Assembly: GCF_900291985.1 (NCBI RefSeq)
Contig: NZ_LT985980.1
Coordinates: forward strand, 434,001 to 498,000
DNA length: 64,000 bases
Direction: 5' to 3'
DNA from: Lysinibacillus timonensis
GTDB taxonomy: Bacteria; Bacillota; Bacilli; Bacillales_A; Planococcaceae
In this document: one piece after another, positions 18,438-27,436 of the stretch
Layout: the number at the start of each line of letters is the position of its first letter
Position numbering within the stretch: position 1 is the first letter of the stretch
Made by a program: the position numbers and the translations under genes
Notes under the pieces: generated by a model
What the model saw: only the letters and a program-made list of their open reading frames with translations
Told to the model about the DNA's origin: nothing
Databases searched by the model: none

Positions 18438-18703
18438 TCGTTACTCACTTCCGTATATTGGATAATGGATACATGTTTTTGCAATACATGGTCGAATTGC
18501 TTTTTATCTTGGAACATCTGGATATTAGCACATACCGTACATCTAAATGCTTGCAATATCAGTTGCTCCTTTAGGTTTTTAATATCATATTGGACTTGAT
18601 CTAAATAGATTTCACAATGTCGAAACCGGCTGTTCTCGCAAAACGAACAAATAAGCTGCTTTTCCCGAATTTTTATCTCATAAATACCATCTCTTATAAC
18701 CAT
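18434..18703 (-). CDS. Small zinc-ribbon protein, first of an overlapping pair
   Basis: 89 residues with CxxC knuckles LICSFCENSRFRHC (about 18-31) and FRCTVCANIQMF (about 53-64), the same spacing idea as the following gene. ATG 18703 has GAGGTG 5 nt upstream; a GTG two codons earlier is too close to that site. It ends in ATGA overlap with the next gene. Could be a nucleic-acid or protein-binding zinc ribbon; function unknown. Confidence 0.6.
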   Translation of the reverse strand: MVIRDGIYEIKIREKQLICSFCENSRFRHCEIYLDQVQYDIKNLKEQLILQAFRCTVCANIQMFQDKKQFDHVLQKHVSIIQYTEVSNE

Positions 18704-18832
18704 TCTCACACCTCATGATAGTGTTATAGTTTCAATTCCTGAAGTCTCATCTAAATTTTAACATAATTATCCAAAATAGTTCTTAGTTAGTGAAACACCA
18801 TATAATTGGCCAGAAAGAACATTAGAGCTTAT

Positions 18833-18868
18833 AAAAAAAAGACGCAAATTCAATTTCTGAAATTGCGC
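18833..18868 (-). terminator. Terminator of the flavin-reductase gene
   Basis: Stem GCGCAATTTCA / TTGAATTTGCGTC with T8 on the minus strand. Confidence 0.75.
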
Positions 18869-18913
18869 CCCAATAGTATCTATTTACATTTTACTATGAA
18901 AATATCTTCTCTA

Positions 18914-19618
18914 TTAAACTGTTAAAAAATCAGGCAATTGGTTTTCACGTTTGTCCAACATAATCTGTTCTGGCTGAATACCTTGATTACGCAGTACTTC
19001 GATGTTCTGTAAAAGGAACTCGTCACTACCAACAATATAGTATATACCATCCTTGTCATTAGCTAACTTTTTCACTTGTTCATAGTATTCTTTACGATTA
19101 TCCACGAATTCTGACACAAATTTTTTGTCAGGCGCAGATTTAAAAATATCAGTGAATAAATAATCCTTTGATGAGTCAATGTTTAACGAATGAATTTGAT
19201 TGACATTGTCAGCACGTTCGAAATAGTCTAGTAAAAAGGATCTAAAAGTTGCCAAGCCAACACCTGATGACAACAGGTAAACATTTTTATTTTCTCGTTT
19301 AAGAGGGACATTCGAATGAATTTTAAATAGCGCAACTTGATCGCCGACTTTTAGATTTCTTAAAATCGATTTAAACTCTGAGCATAGTTCTTTTATTCTT
19401 GTTGTTATACCGATTACATTTTCTTTCGGTAAAGTTGAGATTGACATATGGCGAACCAAGCTTTTGTTTGGTTTATCTCCAGCATTGAACCCCTCTAAAG
19501 CAAGATGTGTGTGGGAGCCTTCTACCCATGTAAACCCTTCCGGAACATCAAGCATATATGTTTTAACTTCAGGCGTTTCCTCAATAATCTTATTTATTTT
19601 CGTCCAGTAAATTTGCAT
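18914..19618 (-). CDS. Ferredoxin-NADP reductase-type FAD oxidoreductase, Fur-boxed
   Basis: 234 residues. The N-terminal half is an FAD-binding beta barrel (PEGFTWVEGSHTHLAL, then RHMSIST in place of the RxYS flavin motif); the C-terminal half is an NAD(P)-binding fold with SSGVGLATFRSFL (GxGxxP-like), IVGSDEFL and a final LPDFLTV. This is the small two-domain oxidoreductase layout without a [2Fe-2S] domain. Its upstream region carries a near-perfect Fur box (19671-19685), so it is probably induced by iron starvation and may reduce a ferric-siderophore or heme-degradation partner (inference). Monocistronic. Confidence 0.75.
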   Translation of the reverse strand: MQIYWTKINKIIEETPEVKTYMLDVPEGFTWVEGSHTHLALEGFNAGDKPNKSLVRHMSISTLPKENVIGITTRIKELCSEFKSILRNLKVGDQVALFKIHSNVPLKRENKNVYLLSSGVGLATFRSFLLDYFERADNVNQIHSLNIDSSKDYLFTDIFKSAPDKKFVSEFVDNRKEYYEQVKKLANDKDGIYYIVGSDEFLLQNIEVLRNQGIQPEQIMLDKRENQLPDFLTV

Positions 19619-19670
19619 GACAAATCCCTCTTTTTCAATAATATATGGTCACTACCTAGTATACATTGAA

Positions 19671-19685
19671 TGATAATTATTCTCA
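19671..19685. promoter_or_regulatory. Fur box
   Basis: TGATAATTATTCTCA matches the 7-1-7 consensus TGATAATNATTATCA at 13 of 14 defined positions. It lies 53 bp upstream of the reductase start and about 140 bp upstream of the divergent sigma factor gene; the reductase is the likelier target. Confidence 0.65.
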
Positions 19686-19823
19686 ATTAAAAAGATTATT
19701 TGTTTCAATTAATCTATGTGATTTTAAATGAATTTGTTTATACTCGATAGATAATAGAAAAAATTTTTTACTATTGTCTACTTTCTCAACACTTCATTCG
19801 TTGTATAAGTGAGGAGGAAAATT

Positions 19824-20342
19824 ATGAAACAGAAAAACGCATTCACCTCCTATCTAATTCACGTTGGAGAGGAAGTGTTTCTACTTTTACGCTCAAAAGG
19901 AGCATCAAAAGAAGATGCAGAAGACATTATCCAAAATACATTTTATAAAATTTATTCTATGTTAACTGACCTAGACGAGAAAGGAATTCGTCCATGGTTT
20001 TACCGGGTCGCCCTTAATGAATTTATTGATTTAAAGCGGAGAAGGTTTCAGCATAATACCCCACTTTCTGATGAAATCCAATCAAAATTAACGAGTGGGA
20101 ATGCTGATTTTGAACAGCTTTTTAATCAAGATGAAATCATGTATTTGCTTAAAAATGTAAAAAAGGAATATAGAGAGATTTTCTTTTTGAAATATTACTA
20201 CGACTTATCTTACGAGGAAATCGCACAATTACTTCATTTACAGGTGGATAATGTAAAACAAAAGTTATACCGAGCAAGAAAAACAATTCGTACAGAAGTT
20301 GGAGGGATTAAAGCATGGATTCACCGATTCAAAAAGCATTAA
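19824..20342 (+). CDS. ECF-type RNA polymerase sigma factor
   Basis: 172 residues. Sigma region 2 (about 20-85) includes GASKEDAEDIIQNTFYKIY and RPWFYRVALNEFIDLKRR; region 4 (about 110-165) includes KEYREIFFLKYYYDLSYEEI then LLHLQVDNVKQKLYRARK. ATG 19824 is 6 nt after AGGAGG. The final 28 bp overlap the start of a membrane anti-sigma factor gene, the standard ECF arrangement. Closest Bacillus layout is the SigY/YlaC-like small ECF group, but I do not assign a name. Presumably autoregulated with its anti-sigma. Confidence 0.9.
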   Translation: MKQKNAFTSYLIHVGEEVFLLLRSKGASKEDAEDIIQNTFYKIYSMLTDLDEKGIRPWFYRVALNEFIDLKRRRFQHNTPLSDEIQSKLTSGNADFEQLFNQDEIMYLLKNVKKEYREIFFLKYYYDLSYEEIAQLLHLQVDNVKQKLYRARKTIRTEVGGIKAWIHRFKKH

Positions 20343-21226
20343 CAAAAGCAAAAAGAAAACAATGGATATTCATTACGCTTATTTCTATTGTCGTTTGTGT
20401 CATTTTACTATTTACATTTTATCGACTTGGAAATTTTTTAGCTGCTCAAAATACAATGCGGTTACATGACAGATTATTTTTACAACACGCAATTTCTCAA
20501 CCTAATGTTAATATTGATTCTCAGGTAACAGCAAATTCCTCAATGTTTGGGGGAAACATTATTACAAATCGCTCTAAAGATATAAATGGCTATCTCGTTC
20601 CTTGGAGTACATTAACGAGTTCATATTCGTGGTTTGGTGCCTCCATTGACTACAACGAACTAGTTCCTGGCTTTCATTCAAGTGGGAATAATCATTTTGA
20701 ATACGATAAACAAACAAAGCAAAAAGTGGCAACCTTTTATCATCCAGACATTGATGAATATTATGACGGTGTTGAAAATCAACTCGAAGAAATTGTTCAA
20801 ATGGAAAACTACGTTGCTGAAGTAGCAATCTCATTTAAAGAGCCATTAACTATCGAGCAAGTTCGTCAAAACATACCCCAAAATTTAAATATAGCTTGGC
20901 TATATATGACGTCAAGAATTGTAGATGAAGAAGTTGGACCATCAGGTTTACCAGTTTATGGTTATGCGGATTCCGATCTTACAAAAGAAGCATTTGATGG
21001 ATTTATCAATGATTTAAAAGAATATGATAAAGATCAATCCATTGAAGAAATCCAACAATATATTAAAAAGAATGAAAACAAACCATTTAATGAAGTTACC
21101 ATATTAGGAGTTATGTTAACAGGTCGTACAGAAAATTTTAAAGAGTTGTTAGACAAGGACTTTATTCGAGGGGCATCAGTCGGAGTAACTGCACCGACTG
21201 TTCCGTATATTCAGCCAACAAAATAA
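20315..21226 (+). CDS. Anti-sigma factor (sigma factor regulator) for the ECF sigma
   Basis: 303 residues: short cytoplasmic N-terminus (MDSPIQKALTKAKRKQW), one membrane span (about 19-40), large outside domain ending NEVTILGVMLTGRTENFKEL (Sigma_reg_C type). GGAGGG precedes the ATG, which overlaps the sigma gene by 28 bp. Release of the sigma factor is expected to depend on a signal sensed by the outer domain. Resembles the orphan protein at 15795. Confidence 0.85.
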   Translation: MDSPIQKALTKAKRKQWIFITLISIVVCVILLFTFYRLGNFLAAQNTMRLHDRLFLQHAISQPNVNIDSQVTANSSMFGGNIITNRSKDINGYLVPWSTLTSSYSWFGASIDYNELVPGFHSSGNNHFEYDKQTKQKVATFYHPDIDEYYDGVENQLEEIVQMENYVAEVAISFKEPLTIEQVRQNIPQNLNIAWLYMTSRIVDEEVGPSGLPVYGYADSDLTKEAFDGFINDLKEYDKDQSIEEIQQYIKKNENKPFNEVTILGVMLTGRTENFKELLDKDFIRGASVGVTAPTVPYIQPTK

Positions 21227-21450
21227 TAATTAATATATCTATTTAACTAAACTAATCATTTTTTTTTTTTGCAATAGATAACTAATATAATAGTAGTTTT
21301 ACTATGTGTAAATATACTCCCAAAAATCGATGCACTATTTTGGAATTCGTTCGACAGTATAAAAGAACAACCCTTTATCCCAAATACCCTTATAGAGAAA
21401 TTTTCAAAATTACGATATTATTAAGTTAATATTGGAGGGAGTGTTATTTT

Positions 21451-22293
21451 ATGGAAATGAAGATTCCAGAGGTTACTTTAAATGATGGATTAACTATACC
21501 TGTAATTGGTTTTGGTACATACCCGCTTAAAGGCAATGATGGCGTTAACGCTATCGTAAGTGCGATTCATAACGGGTATCGCCTAATTGACTCAGCTTAT
21601 AACTATGAAAACGAAGGAACGGTTGGTCAAGCTGTTCGCCGTAGTACTGTACCAAGGCATGAATTATTCATAACTTCCAAACTTCCGGGTCGTTATCATG
21701 AATACGACAAAGCAGTAGCAACTATCCAAGAATCACTATACCGAGCAAACCTTGCTTATTATGATCTTTACCTAATTCACTGGCCAAACCCTAGCCAGGA
21801 TAAATATGTAGAAGCTTGGCAAGCTTTGATTGATGCTAAAAAATGGGGACTGGTTCGCTCAATCGGGGTTTGTAATTTCTTACCTGAACACCTAGATCGT
21901 TTGGAAAAAGAAACTGGTGTCAGACCAAGCATTAATCAGATTGAATTACATCCTTACTTTAACCAAGCAGAACAACGAAAATATCATGAAGAGAAAAATA
22001 TCGCAACCGAATCGTGGAGCCCATTCACGCGTGGAATTAAAGATATAGAAATTGATTCACTTCAAACGATTGCTGCCAATCATAATAAAACAATTCCACA
22101 AATCATTTTACGCTGGCACTATCAACTTGGAGCGATTTCCATTCCTAAATCAGCATCACCTGTTCGCCAGTTAGAGAACATTTCTATTTTTGACTTCTCA
22201 CTAGATGATGTAGAAATGGCTATGATTTCATCGTTAAGCAAACCTGATGGAAGGATAGCAAATCAGGATCCAGCGGTTTACGAGGAATTTTAA
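21451..22293 (+). CDS. Aldo/keto reductase
   Basis: 280 residues, a single AKR (beta/alpha)8 barrel. Signature blocks: GFGTYPLKG, YRLIDSAYNYENEGTVG (catalytic Asp and Tyr), FITSKLP (Lys), YLIHWPNP (His), and the NADPH-binding IPKSASPVRQLENI. Close in length and motifs to the Bacillus YtbE/YvgN and 2,5-diketogluconate reductase branch, which reduce methylglyoxal and other aldehydes. Followed by its own terminator; no partner gene. Physiological substrate not deducible. Confidence 0.9.
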   Translation: MEMKIPEVTLNDGLTIPVIGFGTYPLKGNDGVNAIVSAIHNGYRLIDSAYNYENEGTVGQAVRRSTVPRHELFITSKLPGRYHEYDKAVATIQESLYRANLAYYDLYLIHWPNPSQDKYVEAWQALIDAKKWGLVRSIGVCNFLPEHLDRLEKETGVRPSINQIELHPYFNQAEQRKYHEEKNIATESWSPFTRGIKDIEIDSLQTIAANHNKTIPQIILRWHYQLGAISIPKSASPVRQLENISIFDFSLDDVEMAMISSLSKPDGRIANQDPAVYEEF

Positions 22294-22316
22294 TTAAGCA
22301 CCACACATTTGATAAG

Positions 22317-22350
22317 AAAAGCCGTGCTATGCCCGGTTTTTCTTTTTTTT
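22317..22350 (+). terminator. Terminator of the aldo/keto reductase gene
   Basis: AAAAGCCG / CGGTTTTT stem (one G-U pair) followed by CTTTTTTTT. Confidence 0.75.
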
Positions 22351-22548
22351 TAAGTAATCATTAAAATTGAACTAATCTGACCCTATAACTGTATGACAAA
22401 GCATTAAACAGCAGACTACTACCATCATAAACCTAAACTCACTAGAGTCACCTATTCTACGTTCCCATGCATGTCTCCATCCCCTTCTATGTCGTATAAA
22501 AAATTTGTATGGCGGGAATTATGTAACTATGAAAGAGGTGATTCGGAA

Positions 22549-23034
22549 ATGTCTAATATGATGAAACAAGATGAAATTGAGACATTAAGAGAGTTAATTA
22601 AAGATATAGACATGGCTATGTTAACTACTGCTACTGAAGAAGGGCTCGTTTCTCGTCCCATGAAAACACAAGAAGTAGAGTTTGATGGTGACTTATGGTT
22701 TTTCACAAAAAAAGAGACGAATAAAGTTGATGAAATACATCACAATCAAGATGTTAACGTTGCCTATGTGGGGAAATCTTATGTATCCGTGCGTGGAAAA
22801 GCGGAAATCGTAGAAGATTTAGAGAAGAAAAAGAAATTGTGGAGTAAAATATATGAGAAAATCATGCAAACATCTTATGAAGATCCAAACATCATCTTAA
22901 TAAAAGTAAATGTAGAAGCAGCCGAATATTGGGAATCAGGCAATTTCATTAAGAAGATTATCTATTACTACAAACGTATGACAGGGCAAAGTTCTAAATC
23001 GACAGACATTAATGAAACGATTGAATTGAATTAA
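22549..23034 (+). CDS. Pyridoxamine-5'-phosphate-oxidase-fold protein (general stress protein 26 type)
   Basis: 161 residues. The split-barrel flavin fold is indicated by DIDMAMLTTATEEGLVSRPM, DLWFFTKKETNKVDEI, VNVAYVGKSYVSVRGKAEI and AAEYWES, as in B. subtilis YdaG (general stress protein 26). Such proteins bind FMN/F420-like cofactors; activity is usually unknown. ATG 22549 is preceded by GAGGTG (8 nt); an in-frame ATG at 22471 is poorer. I looked for a SigB promoter upstream and found no convincing GTTT/GGGTAT pair. Confidence 0.85.
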   Translation: MSNMMKQDEIETLRELIKDIDMAMLTTATEEGLVSRPMKTQEVEFDGDLWFFTKKETNKVDEIHHNQDVNVAYVGKSYVSVRGKAEIVEDLEKKKKLWSKIYEKIMQTSYEDPNIILIKVNVEAAEYWESGNFIKKIIYYYKRMTGQSSKSTDINETIELN

Positions 23035-23044
23035 GTAATTAACA

Positions 23045-23077
23045 ATGGATTGTCTGATTAGAGGGCAATCCATTTTG
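23045..23077 (+). terminator. Terminator after the PPOX-fold gene
   Basis: Arms ATGGATTG / CAATCCAT, then TTTTGTTA; T-rich on the plus strand. Confidence 0.65.
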
Positions 23078-23117
23078 TTATGTTAAGTATCCATAGTAAA
23101 ATTTGAGAGTGCAACCT

Positions 23118-23417
23118 CTATAATAAATACACTTGATATTGTGTTTCATTTTGAACAATAACATCGAATACGTAAATCCGATGTTTCCCATCATCGTAAA
23201 TTATTTTTCCTTCGTTACTTTTAGATCACTTAAATCAATCGTTACCGAATACTCACCTTCAATAGGATCTAACTCTAAGTAGTAATCCTTTACGTTATTA
23301 GCAATATCACTCATTCCATATAACCATAAAATTAATAGAACCAGTAATCCAAAGCAGAAATACAAAGGTTGGTCGGCCAATCAAAATTGTTTTTAATAGT
23401 AAACGTTGCCCATCCAT
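23118..23417 (-). pseudogene. Small membrane-protein gene broken by two frameshifts
   Basis: Read on the minus strand from ATG 23417 (AGGAGG upstream): RLLLKTILIGRPTFVFL, then in the next frame GLLVLLILWLYGMSDIANN and DYYLELDPIEGEYSVTIDLS up to a stop, then in the third frame IIYDDGKHRIYVFDVIVQ to TAG at 23118. The second shift falls in a run of five A residues where one more A would restore the frame. Restored length is about 100 residues: one membrane span plus an outside beta domain. Either genuine decay or base-calling errors at homopolymers; family not recognised. Confidence 0.55.
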
Positions 23418-23537
23418 GAATCCCCATCCTCCTAATAACATTCCCTATTTAAAGATCAGTTTAAATTATATGTACAATTAATAAGCAGTGTTCCCTTCTT
23501 CAATTAGGTTCAACGCCAATTTAGATTTCATAAGTAG

Positions 23538-23720
23538 CCGGAAAATTTCCGCTTAATAATAAAATAGAATAAAAAATAGTTGAAATAAACGGAGAGATTC
23601 CGTCTATCGCCTCGAAAAAGGTGAAAATGGGGGATTTTTCACTGCATAATCGGAAAATCTTCCCTTATGCACCCCAGAATATAAGTTCATTCGGCAATTA
23701 ACCGAACAATCTCCGCTTAT
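23538..23720. repeat. Four degenerate copies of a CCGGAAAATCTCCGCTTAT-type motif
   Basis: Copies start at 23538, 23589, 23649 and 23701: CCGGAAAATTTCCGCTTAAT, ACGGAGAGATTCCGTCTAT, TCGGAAAATCTTCCCTTAT and ACCGAACAATCTCCGCTTAT. Each is a partial palindrome (CGGA..TCCG). Spacing is about 51-60 bp and the DNA between copies is not conserved. Non-coding. The rest of 23418-23890 has no gene. Confidence 0.6.
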
Positions 23721-23891
23721 TTCACTTTCACTAGTCAATAAATTAAGTGCCAGAATTCTTATCGAATTAGAAGCGAGATGAATATAAACAGAAAAAAGAG
23801 TAACCCAGAAGACCTGTTTACTCTTTCGTCAGAAAGTATTATTCATATTGAATCTTTACGATTTACGGGTTGGTTGCACCCAAAAACAAAT

Positions 23892-25352
23892 TTAATAACG
23901 AGCTGTAACCATTTTCTTTCTTGTATAAAACTCTACCCCATCTGGTCCATTTGCATGAAGATCCCCATAGAAAGAGTCTTTCCAGCCAGAGAACGGGAAG
24001 AATGCCATTGGGGCTGGCACGCCTATGTTAACTCCTAACATTCCAGAATCAATATTTTCACGGAACTCACGCACACTTGAACTACTATCTGTATAAATAC
24101 ATGCACCATTTGCGAAACGTGAACTGTTTGCGATATCAATTGCTTCAGCTAATGTTTTTACACGTATAATAGAGAGTACTGGCGCAAAAATTTCATCTTG
24201 CCAAATCTTCATTTCTTGTGTGACATTGTCGAAAATCGTTGGTCCTACAAAGTAGCCGTTTCCTTTTACACTCTCATCTTTACGACCATCACGAACTAGC
24301 TGCGCACCCTCTTCTATACCTAATTCGATGTAACGAAGTGTACGTAACTTGTTGCTTTCACGAATGACTGGCCCTAAAAAGACTTCCTCATCTAATCCGT
24401 TCCCAATGACGATATTATTTGCTTCTTCTACCAAGCGCTCGATTAATTCGTCTGCAATTTCTTCTTGTACCGTTACAACTGAAGCAGCCATACAACGCTC
24501 ACCAGCAGATCCAAAAGCCGCTCCAATAATTTGTTTTGTTGCATTTTCTAGATCTGCGTCATTTAACACAATAGAATGGTTTTTAGCACCTGCTAATGCT
24601 TGTACTCGTTTTAAGTTTTCTGTTCCTTTTTTATAAACGTACTCTGCTACTGGCTGTGATCCGACAAACGAAATTGCTTTAACAAATTTGTGTTCAAGAA
24701 GACCGTTTACAACATCGTGCGCACCATTGACAATGTTTAATACCCCTTTTGGCAATCCAGCTTCTTCAAATAACTCTACTAGTCTTGCAGCTAAAAGTGG
24801 TGTACGTTCAGATGGTTTCAGAACAAATGTATTACCGCACGCAATAGCTAACGGGAACATCCAGCACGGTACCATCATTGGGAAATTGAAAGGCGTAATC
24901 CCCCCAATAACACCAATTGGATAACGATACATACCCGACTCAATACCAGTTGCAATATCGGGAAGCTGTTTACCCATCATTAACGTAGGAGCACCTGCTG
25001 CAAATTCCACGCATTCGATTCCGCGCTGCACTTCTCCATATGCCTCAGTTAGGTTTTTCCCATTTTCAATTGTCACTAATTGGGCCAGTTCATCCCAATG
25101 ATCCACCAGTAATTGTTGGTACTTAAATAGAATACGAGCACGTTGTGGGACCGGTGTTTTGGACCACACCTTAAATGCTTCATTTGCAGCTTGGACTGCT
25201 CTATCAACATCTTCTTTTGTTGATAAAGGAACTTCTGCAATTACTTCTCCTGTTGCAGGATTATAGACAGGTTCTGTTCGACTTGTAGATGACTCTACCC
25301 ATTCTCCAGCGATATAGTTTTTAATTATATTCATGTTCGTTGTGCTTGCCAT
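23892..25352 (-). CDS. mmsA: CoA-acylating methylmalonate/malonate-semialdehyde dehydrogenase
   Basis: 486 residues, the whole ALDH fold. [10 protein letters not shown] at the N-terminus, [20 protein letters not shown] (PFNFPMM is the MMSDH hallmark), [23 protein letters not shown], and catalytic Cys in [12 protein letters not shown] (MMSDH lacks the general-base Glu of ordinary ALDHs, here replaced by Ala-Lys in LAGAKN). The enzyme converts methylmalonate or malonate semialdehyde plus CoA and NAD to propionyl- or acetyl-CoA in valine, inositol or beta-alanine catabolism. It lies 33 bp after an iron-type alcohol dehydrogenase, so a hydroxyacid (3-hydroxypropionate or similar) could be oxidised in two steps; substrate inferred. 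Confidence 0.85.
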   Translation of the reverse strand: MASTTNMNIIKNYIAGEWVESSTSRTEPVYNPATGEVIAEVPLSTKEDVDRAVQAANEAFKVWSKTPVPQRARILFKYQQLLVDHWDELAQLVTIENGKNLTEAYGEVQRGIECVEFAAGAPTLMMGKQLPDIATGIESGMYRYPIGVIGGITPFNFPMMVPCWMFPLAIACGNTFVLKPSERTPLLAARLVELFEEAGLPKGVLNIVNGAHDVVNGLLEHKFVKAISFVGSQPVAEYVYKKGTENLKRVQALAGAKNHSIVLNDADLENATKQIIGAAFGSAGERCMAASVVTVQEEIADELIERLVEEANNIVIGNGLDEEVFLGPVIRESNKLRTLRYIELGIEEGAQLVRDGRKDESVKGNGYFVGPTIFDNVTQEMKIWQDEIFAPVLSIIRVKTLAEAIDIANSSRFANGACIYTDSSSSVREFRENIDSGMLGVNIGVPAPMAFFPFSGWKDSFYGDLHANGPDGVEFYTRKKMVTARY

Positions 25353-25385
25353 TCACATTCTCCTTTTTAAGTATTTAGTAAATTG

Positions 25386-26588
25386 TTAAGATGTATGCGA
25401 GCTGGTACTACCTGAGAAATCATAATGATAACAATAGTTGTATAGCTCAATAATTTCTTTTTGGGTCGGCACTTTCGGATTGTTAGCAGGGCTACCACTA
25501 GCGATAGCATCCGTTGCCATCTTTTCAACTACCTGTTGGAATTTTTGTTCATCAATTCCCCAAGTTTTCAAATTAGGTATATTTAAATCACTGCAAAGCT
25601 GCTTAATTCCATGAATCGCGATATTAGCTAACTCCGGATCAGGTAAATCTGTAGATTCTGGAGAAATGATACGTCCTATTGTTGCAAGTTCCTCAATAGC
25701 GGATTCCTTTGTAAATTCTAGAACACCTGGTAGTAACATCGCATTTGAAACACCATGTGGTACATGGAATAACGCTCCAATCGGACGAGACATTCCATGA
25801 ATAAGTGTAACGGAAGCATTACTAAATGCGATTCCTGCTTGCATAGAAGCAATCGCCATTTTTTCTCTTGCTTCTGTATTTTCTCCGTCTTCATATGCTA
25901 CCTTTAGATGATGTAAAATCGCTTCAATTGCTGATAAAGCAAGTGTATCCGTCAGTGGTTGAGACCTGCGTGATATATACGCTTCGATGGCATGACAGAG
26001 TGCATCAAGTCCAGTTGCTGCTGTAACGTTTGGTGGTGTAGAAGTTGTAAGCAACGGATCCACAATGGCCACTTTTGGTAAAAACGATGGATGTTTAATC
26101 ATCATTTTGATATCGTCACTCGTATTTGTAATGACGGTAACGTTTGTCACTTCTGATCCAGTTCCAGCCGTAGTTGGAATGGCAATCAGTGGAATTGGGT
26201 ACTTTTCGATTGGCATTTTCCCACCCATGTAATCCCCTATATAACCACCATTTGTTGCTAGTACAGCTACTGCTTTCGCAGCATCAATACAACTTCCTCC
26301 ACCTATGGCCACAATCACGTCGCATTGCTCTTTTAAACAAATTTGAAGAGCATCGCCCACATGTACATCTGTTGGCTCCGTGTTAACATCGAGGTAGGTA
26401 GCGTATGAAATATTCAAATCTTCTAGCGTGTTCTCACAAGTTTTGACATAACCTATCTTTTCAATAATACGATCACTAATTAGTAGCACTTTCTTTCCTA
26501 AAGCCTGCACTTGTTCTCCAAGCCGGGATAAAGAATGTTGACCATAAAAAACGGAATTCGGTATCGAAAACTCCGAATAAGATCTCAT
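25386..26588 (-). CDS. Iron-containing alcohol dehydrogenase
   Basis: 400 residues of the Fe-ADH family: GGGSCIDAAKAVAVLATNGG (NAD-binding), PLIAIPTTAGTGSEVT, ATGLDALCHAIEAYIS, and the metal ligands Asp, His in DALCHA, then HGMSRPIGALFHVPHGVSNA. GGGGGG precedes the ATG by 6 nt. It is the first gene of a two-gene operon with the semialdehyde dehydrogenase, so it probably makes the semialdehyde that enzyme consumes. No regulator is adjacent. The 26589-26806 stretch upstream shows no gene and no clear promoter. Confidence 0.85.
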   Translation of the reverse strand: MRSYSEFSIPNSVFYGQHSLSRLGEQVQALGKKVLLISDRIIEKIGYVKTCENTLEDLNISYATYLDVNTEPTDVHVGDALQICLKEQCDVIVAIGGGSCIDAAKAVAVLATNGGYIGDYMGGKMPIEKYPIPLIAIPTTAGTGSEVTNVTVITNTSDDIKMMIKHPSFLPKVAIVDPLLTTSTPPNVTAATGLDALCHAIEAYISRRSQPLTDTLALSAIEAILHHLKVAYEDGENTEAREKMAIASMQAGIAFSNASVTLIHGMSRPIGALFHVPHGVSNAMLLPGVLEFTKESAIEELATIGRIISPESTDLPDPELANIAIHGIKQLCSDLNIPNLKTWGIDEQKFQQVVEKMATDAIASGSPANNPKVPTQKEIIELYNYCYHYDFSGSTSSHTS

Positions 26589-26806
26589 AGATTTCCCCCC
26601 TATACTTTCCCCGCTACTTGATACAAATTTCTAAATGAAAAAATCAAAACGAGTATTTAATAGCAGATCATTCTATTCTAGAGTATTAATCTATTTGAAA
26701 GATTATGTTTCATCTATTGATAATCCAAAATTAAAGGGAACCCTCGTTTACGGAAAGTTAGGTATAAATTTGGTTCACCAGTTGAATAGCCCAATCTTGC
26801 TTAAAC

Positions 26807-26844
26807 AAAAGAAAGAGCCCAAATTCCACTCAGAAATTGCGCCC
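26807..26844 (-). terminator. Terminator of the 26867-27349 gene
   Basis: GCGCAATTTCTG / GGAATTTGGGC stem, then CTTTCTTTT on the minus strand. Confidence 0.6.
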
Positions 26845-26866
26845 TAGTTGAAGATATTTATTATTT

Positions 26867-27349
26867 TTATTTTCCCATTAAATATATATAACTATCATTT
26901 CTATTAACTTGAAACGTTAAATGATCTTCTACACGAAGCATAGAAGCTGAAGCTATTGCAAAATTACTTTGGTCATTAAAATAAATCCCGTATCCATTAT
27001 TTTGAGGGTATCCATACAAATAACAAACTACTTTTCCGTCCTTTAAAAATACGAGTTGATTCATTCCTTCACTTACCGTTTCACTGATATTATCCCATTT
27101 ATAGCCAACCGTTTCATATATGGTATCTTTGGGTGTATACGGGTCAAAAGAGTACACTACATCCCATTCAAACGGAGTAACATCTGATAATTTTAACGTT
27201 TCAACAGATTCTTCAATGGATAACACTTCTTGTCTTAATAATTCTTCATTAATGTCCCATACATCTTTCTGAAATAGATTGAACAAAACAACAATGGACA
27301 GTATTACGATTGCTACAATTGTAAATAATTTTTTAAATTTCATATTCAT
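26867..27349 (-). CDS. Hypothetical membrane-anchored protein
   Basis: 160 residues, one N-terminal span (about 9-26); the outside part contains VTPFEWDVVYSFDPYTPKDT, MNQLVFLKDGKVVCYLYGYP and LTFQVNRNDSYIYLMG. The pattern resembles a group of Bacillus hypothetical secreted proteins with the 'FEWDxVYxFxPY' segment, whose function is unknown. AAAGGAG lies 6 nt before the ATG. Own terminator downstream. Confidence 0.6.
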   Translation of the reverse strand: MNMKFKKLFTIVAIVILSIVVLFNLFQKDVWDINEELLRQEVLSIEESVETLKLSDVTPFEWDVVYSFDPYTPKDTIYETVGYKWDNISETVSEGMNQLVFLKDGKVVCYLYGYPQNNGYGIYFNDQSNFAIASASMLRVEDHLTFQVNRNDSYIYLMGK

Positions 27350-27436
27350 GCTGCACTCCTTTCCCTAAATCTCGTTTTGTAATGAAAGCCGATTCCCAAG
27401 AAATATATACCGATATCTATTCAAAAGAATTCGATT

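Noticed and set aside
22450-22548. SigB promoter for the PPOX-fold gene
   Set aside because: GGGAAT is present but no GTTT-type -35 at 12-15 nt.
23538-23720. Possible CRISPR array
   Set aside because: Repeats are degenerate, only four, and not accompanied by cas genes; spacing irregular.
26635-26847. 70-codon plus-strand ORF in the gap after the alcohol dehydrogenase
   Set aside because: No ribosome binding site, runs through a minus-strand terminator; composition not convincing.
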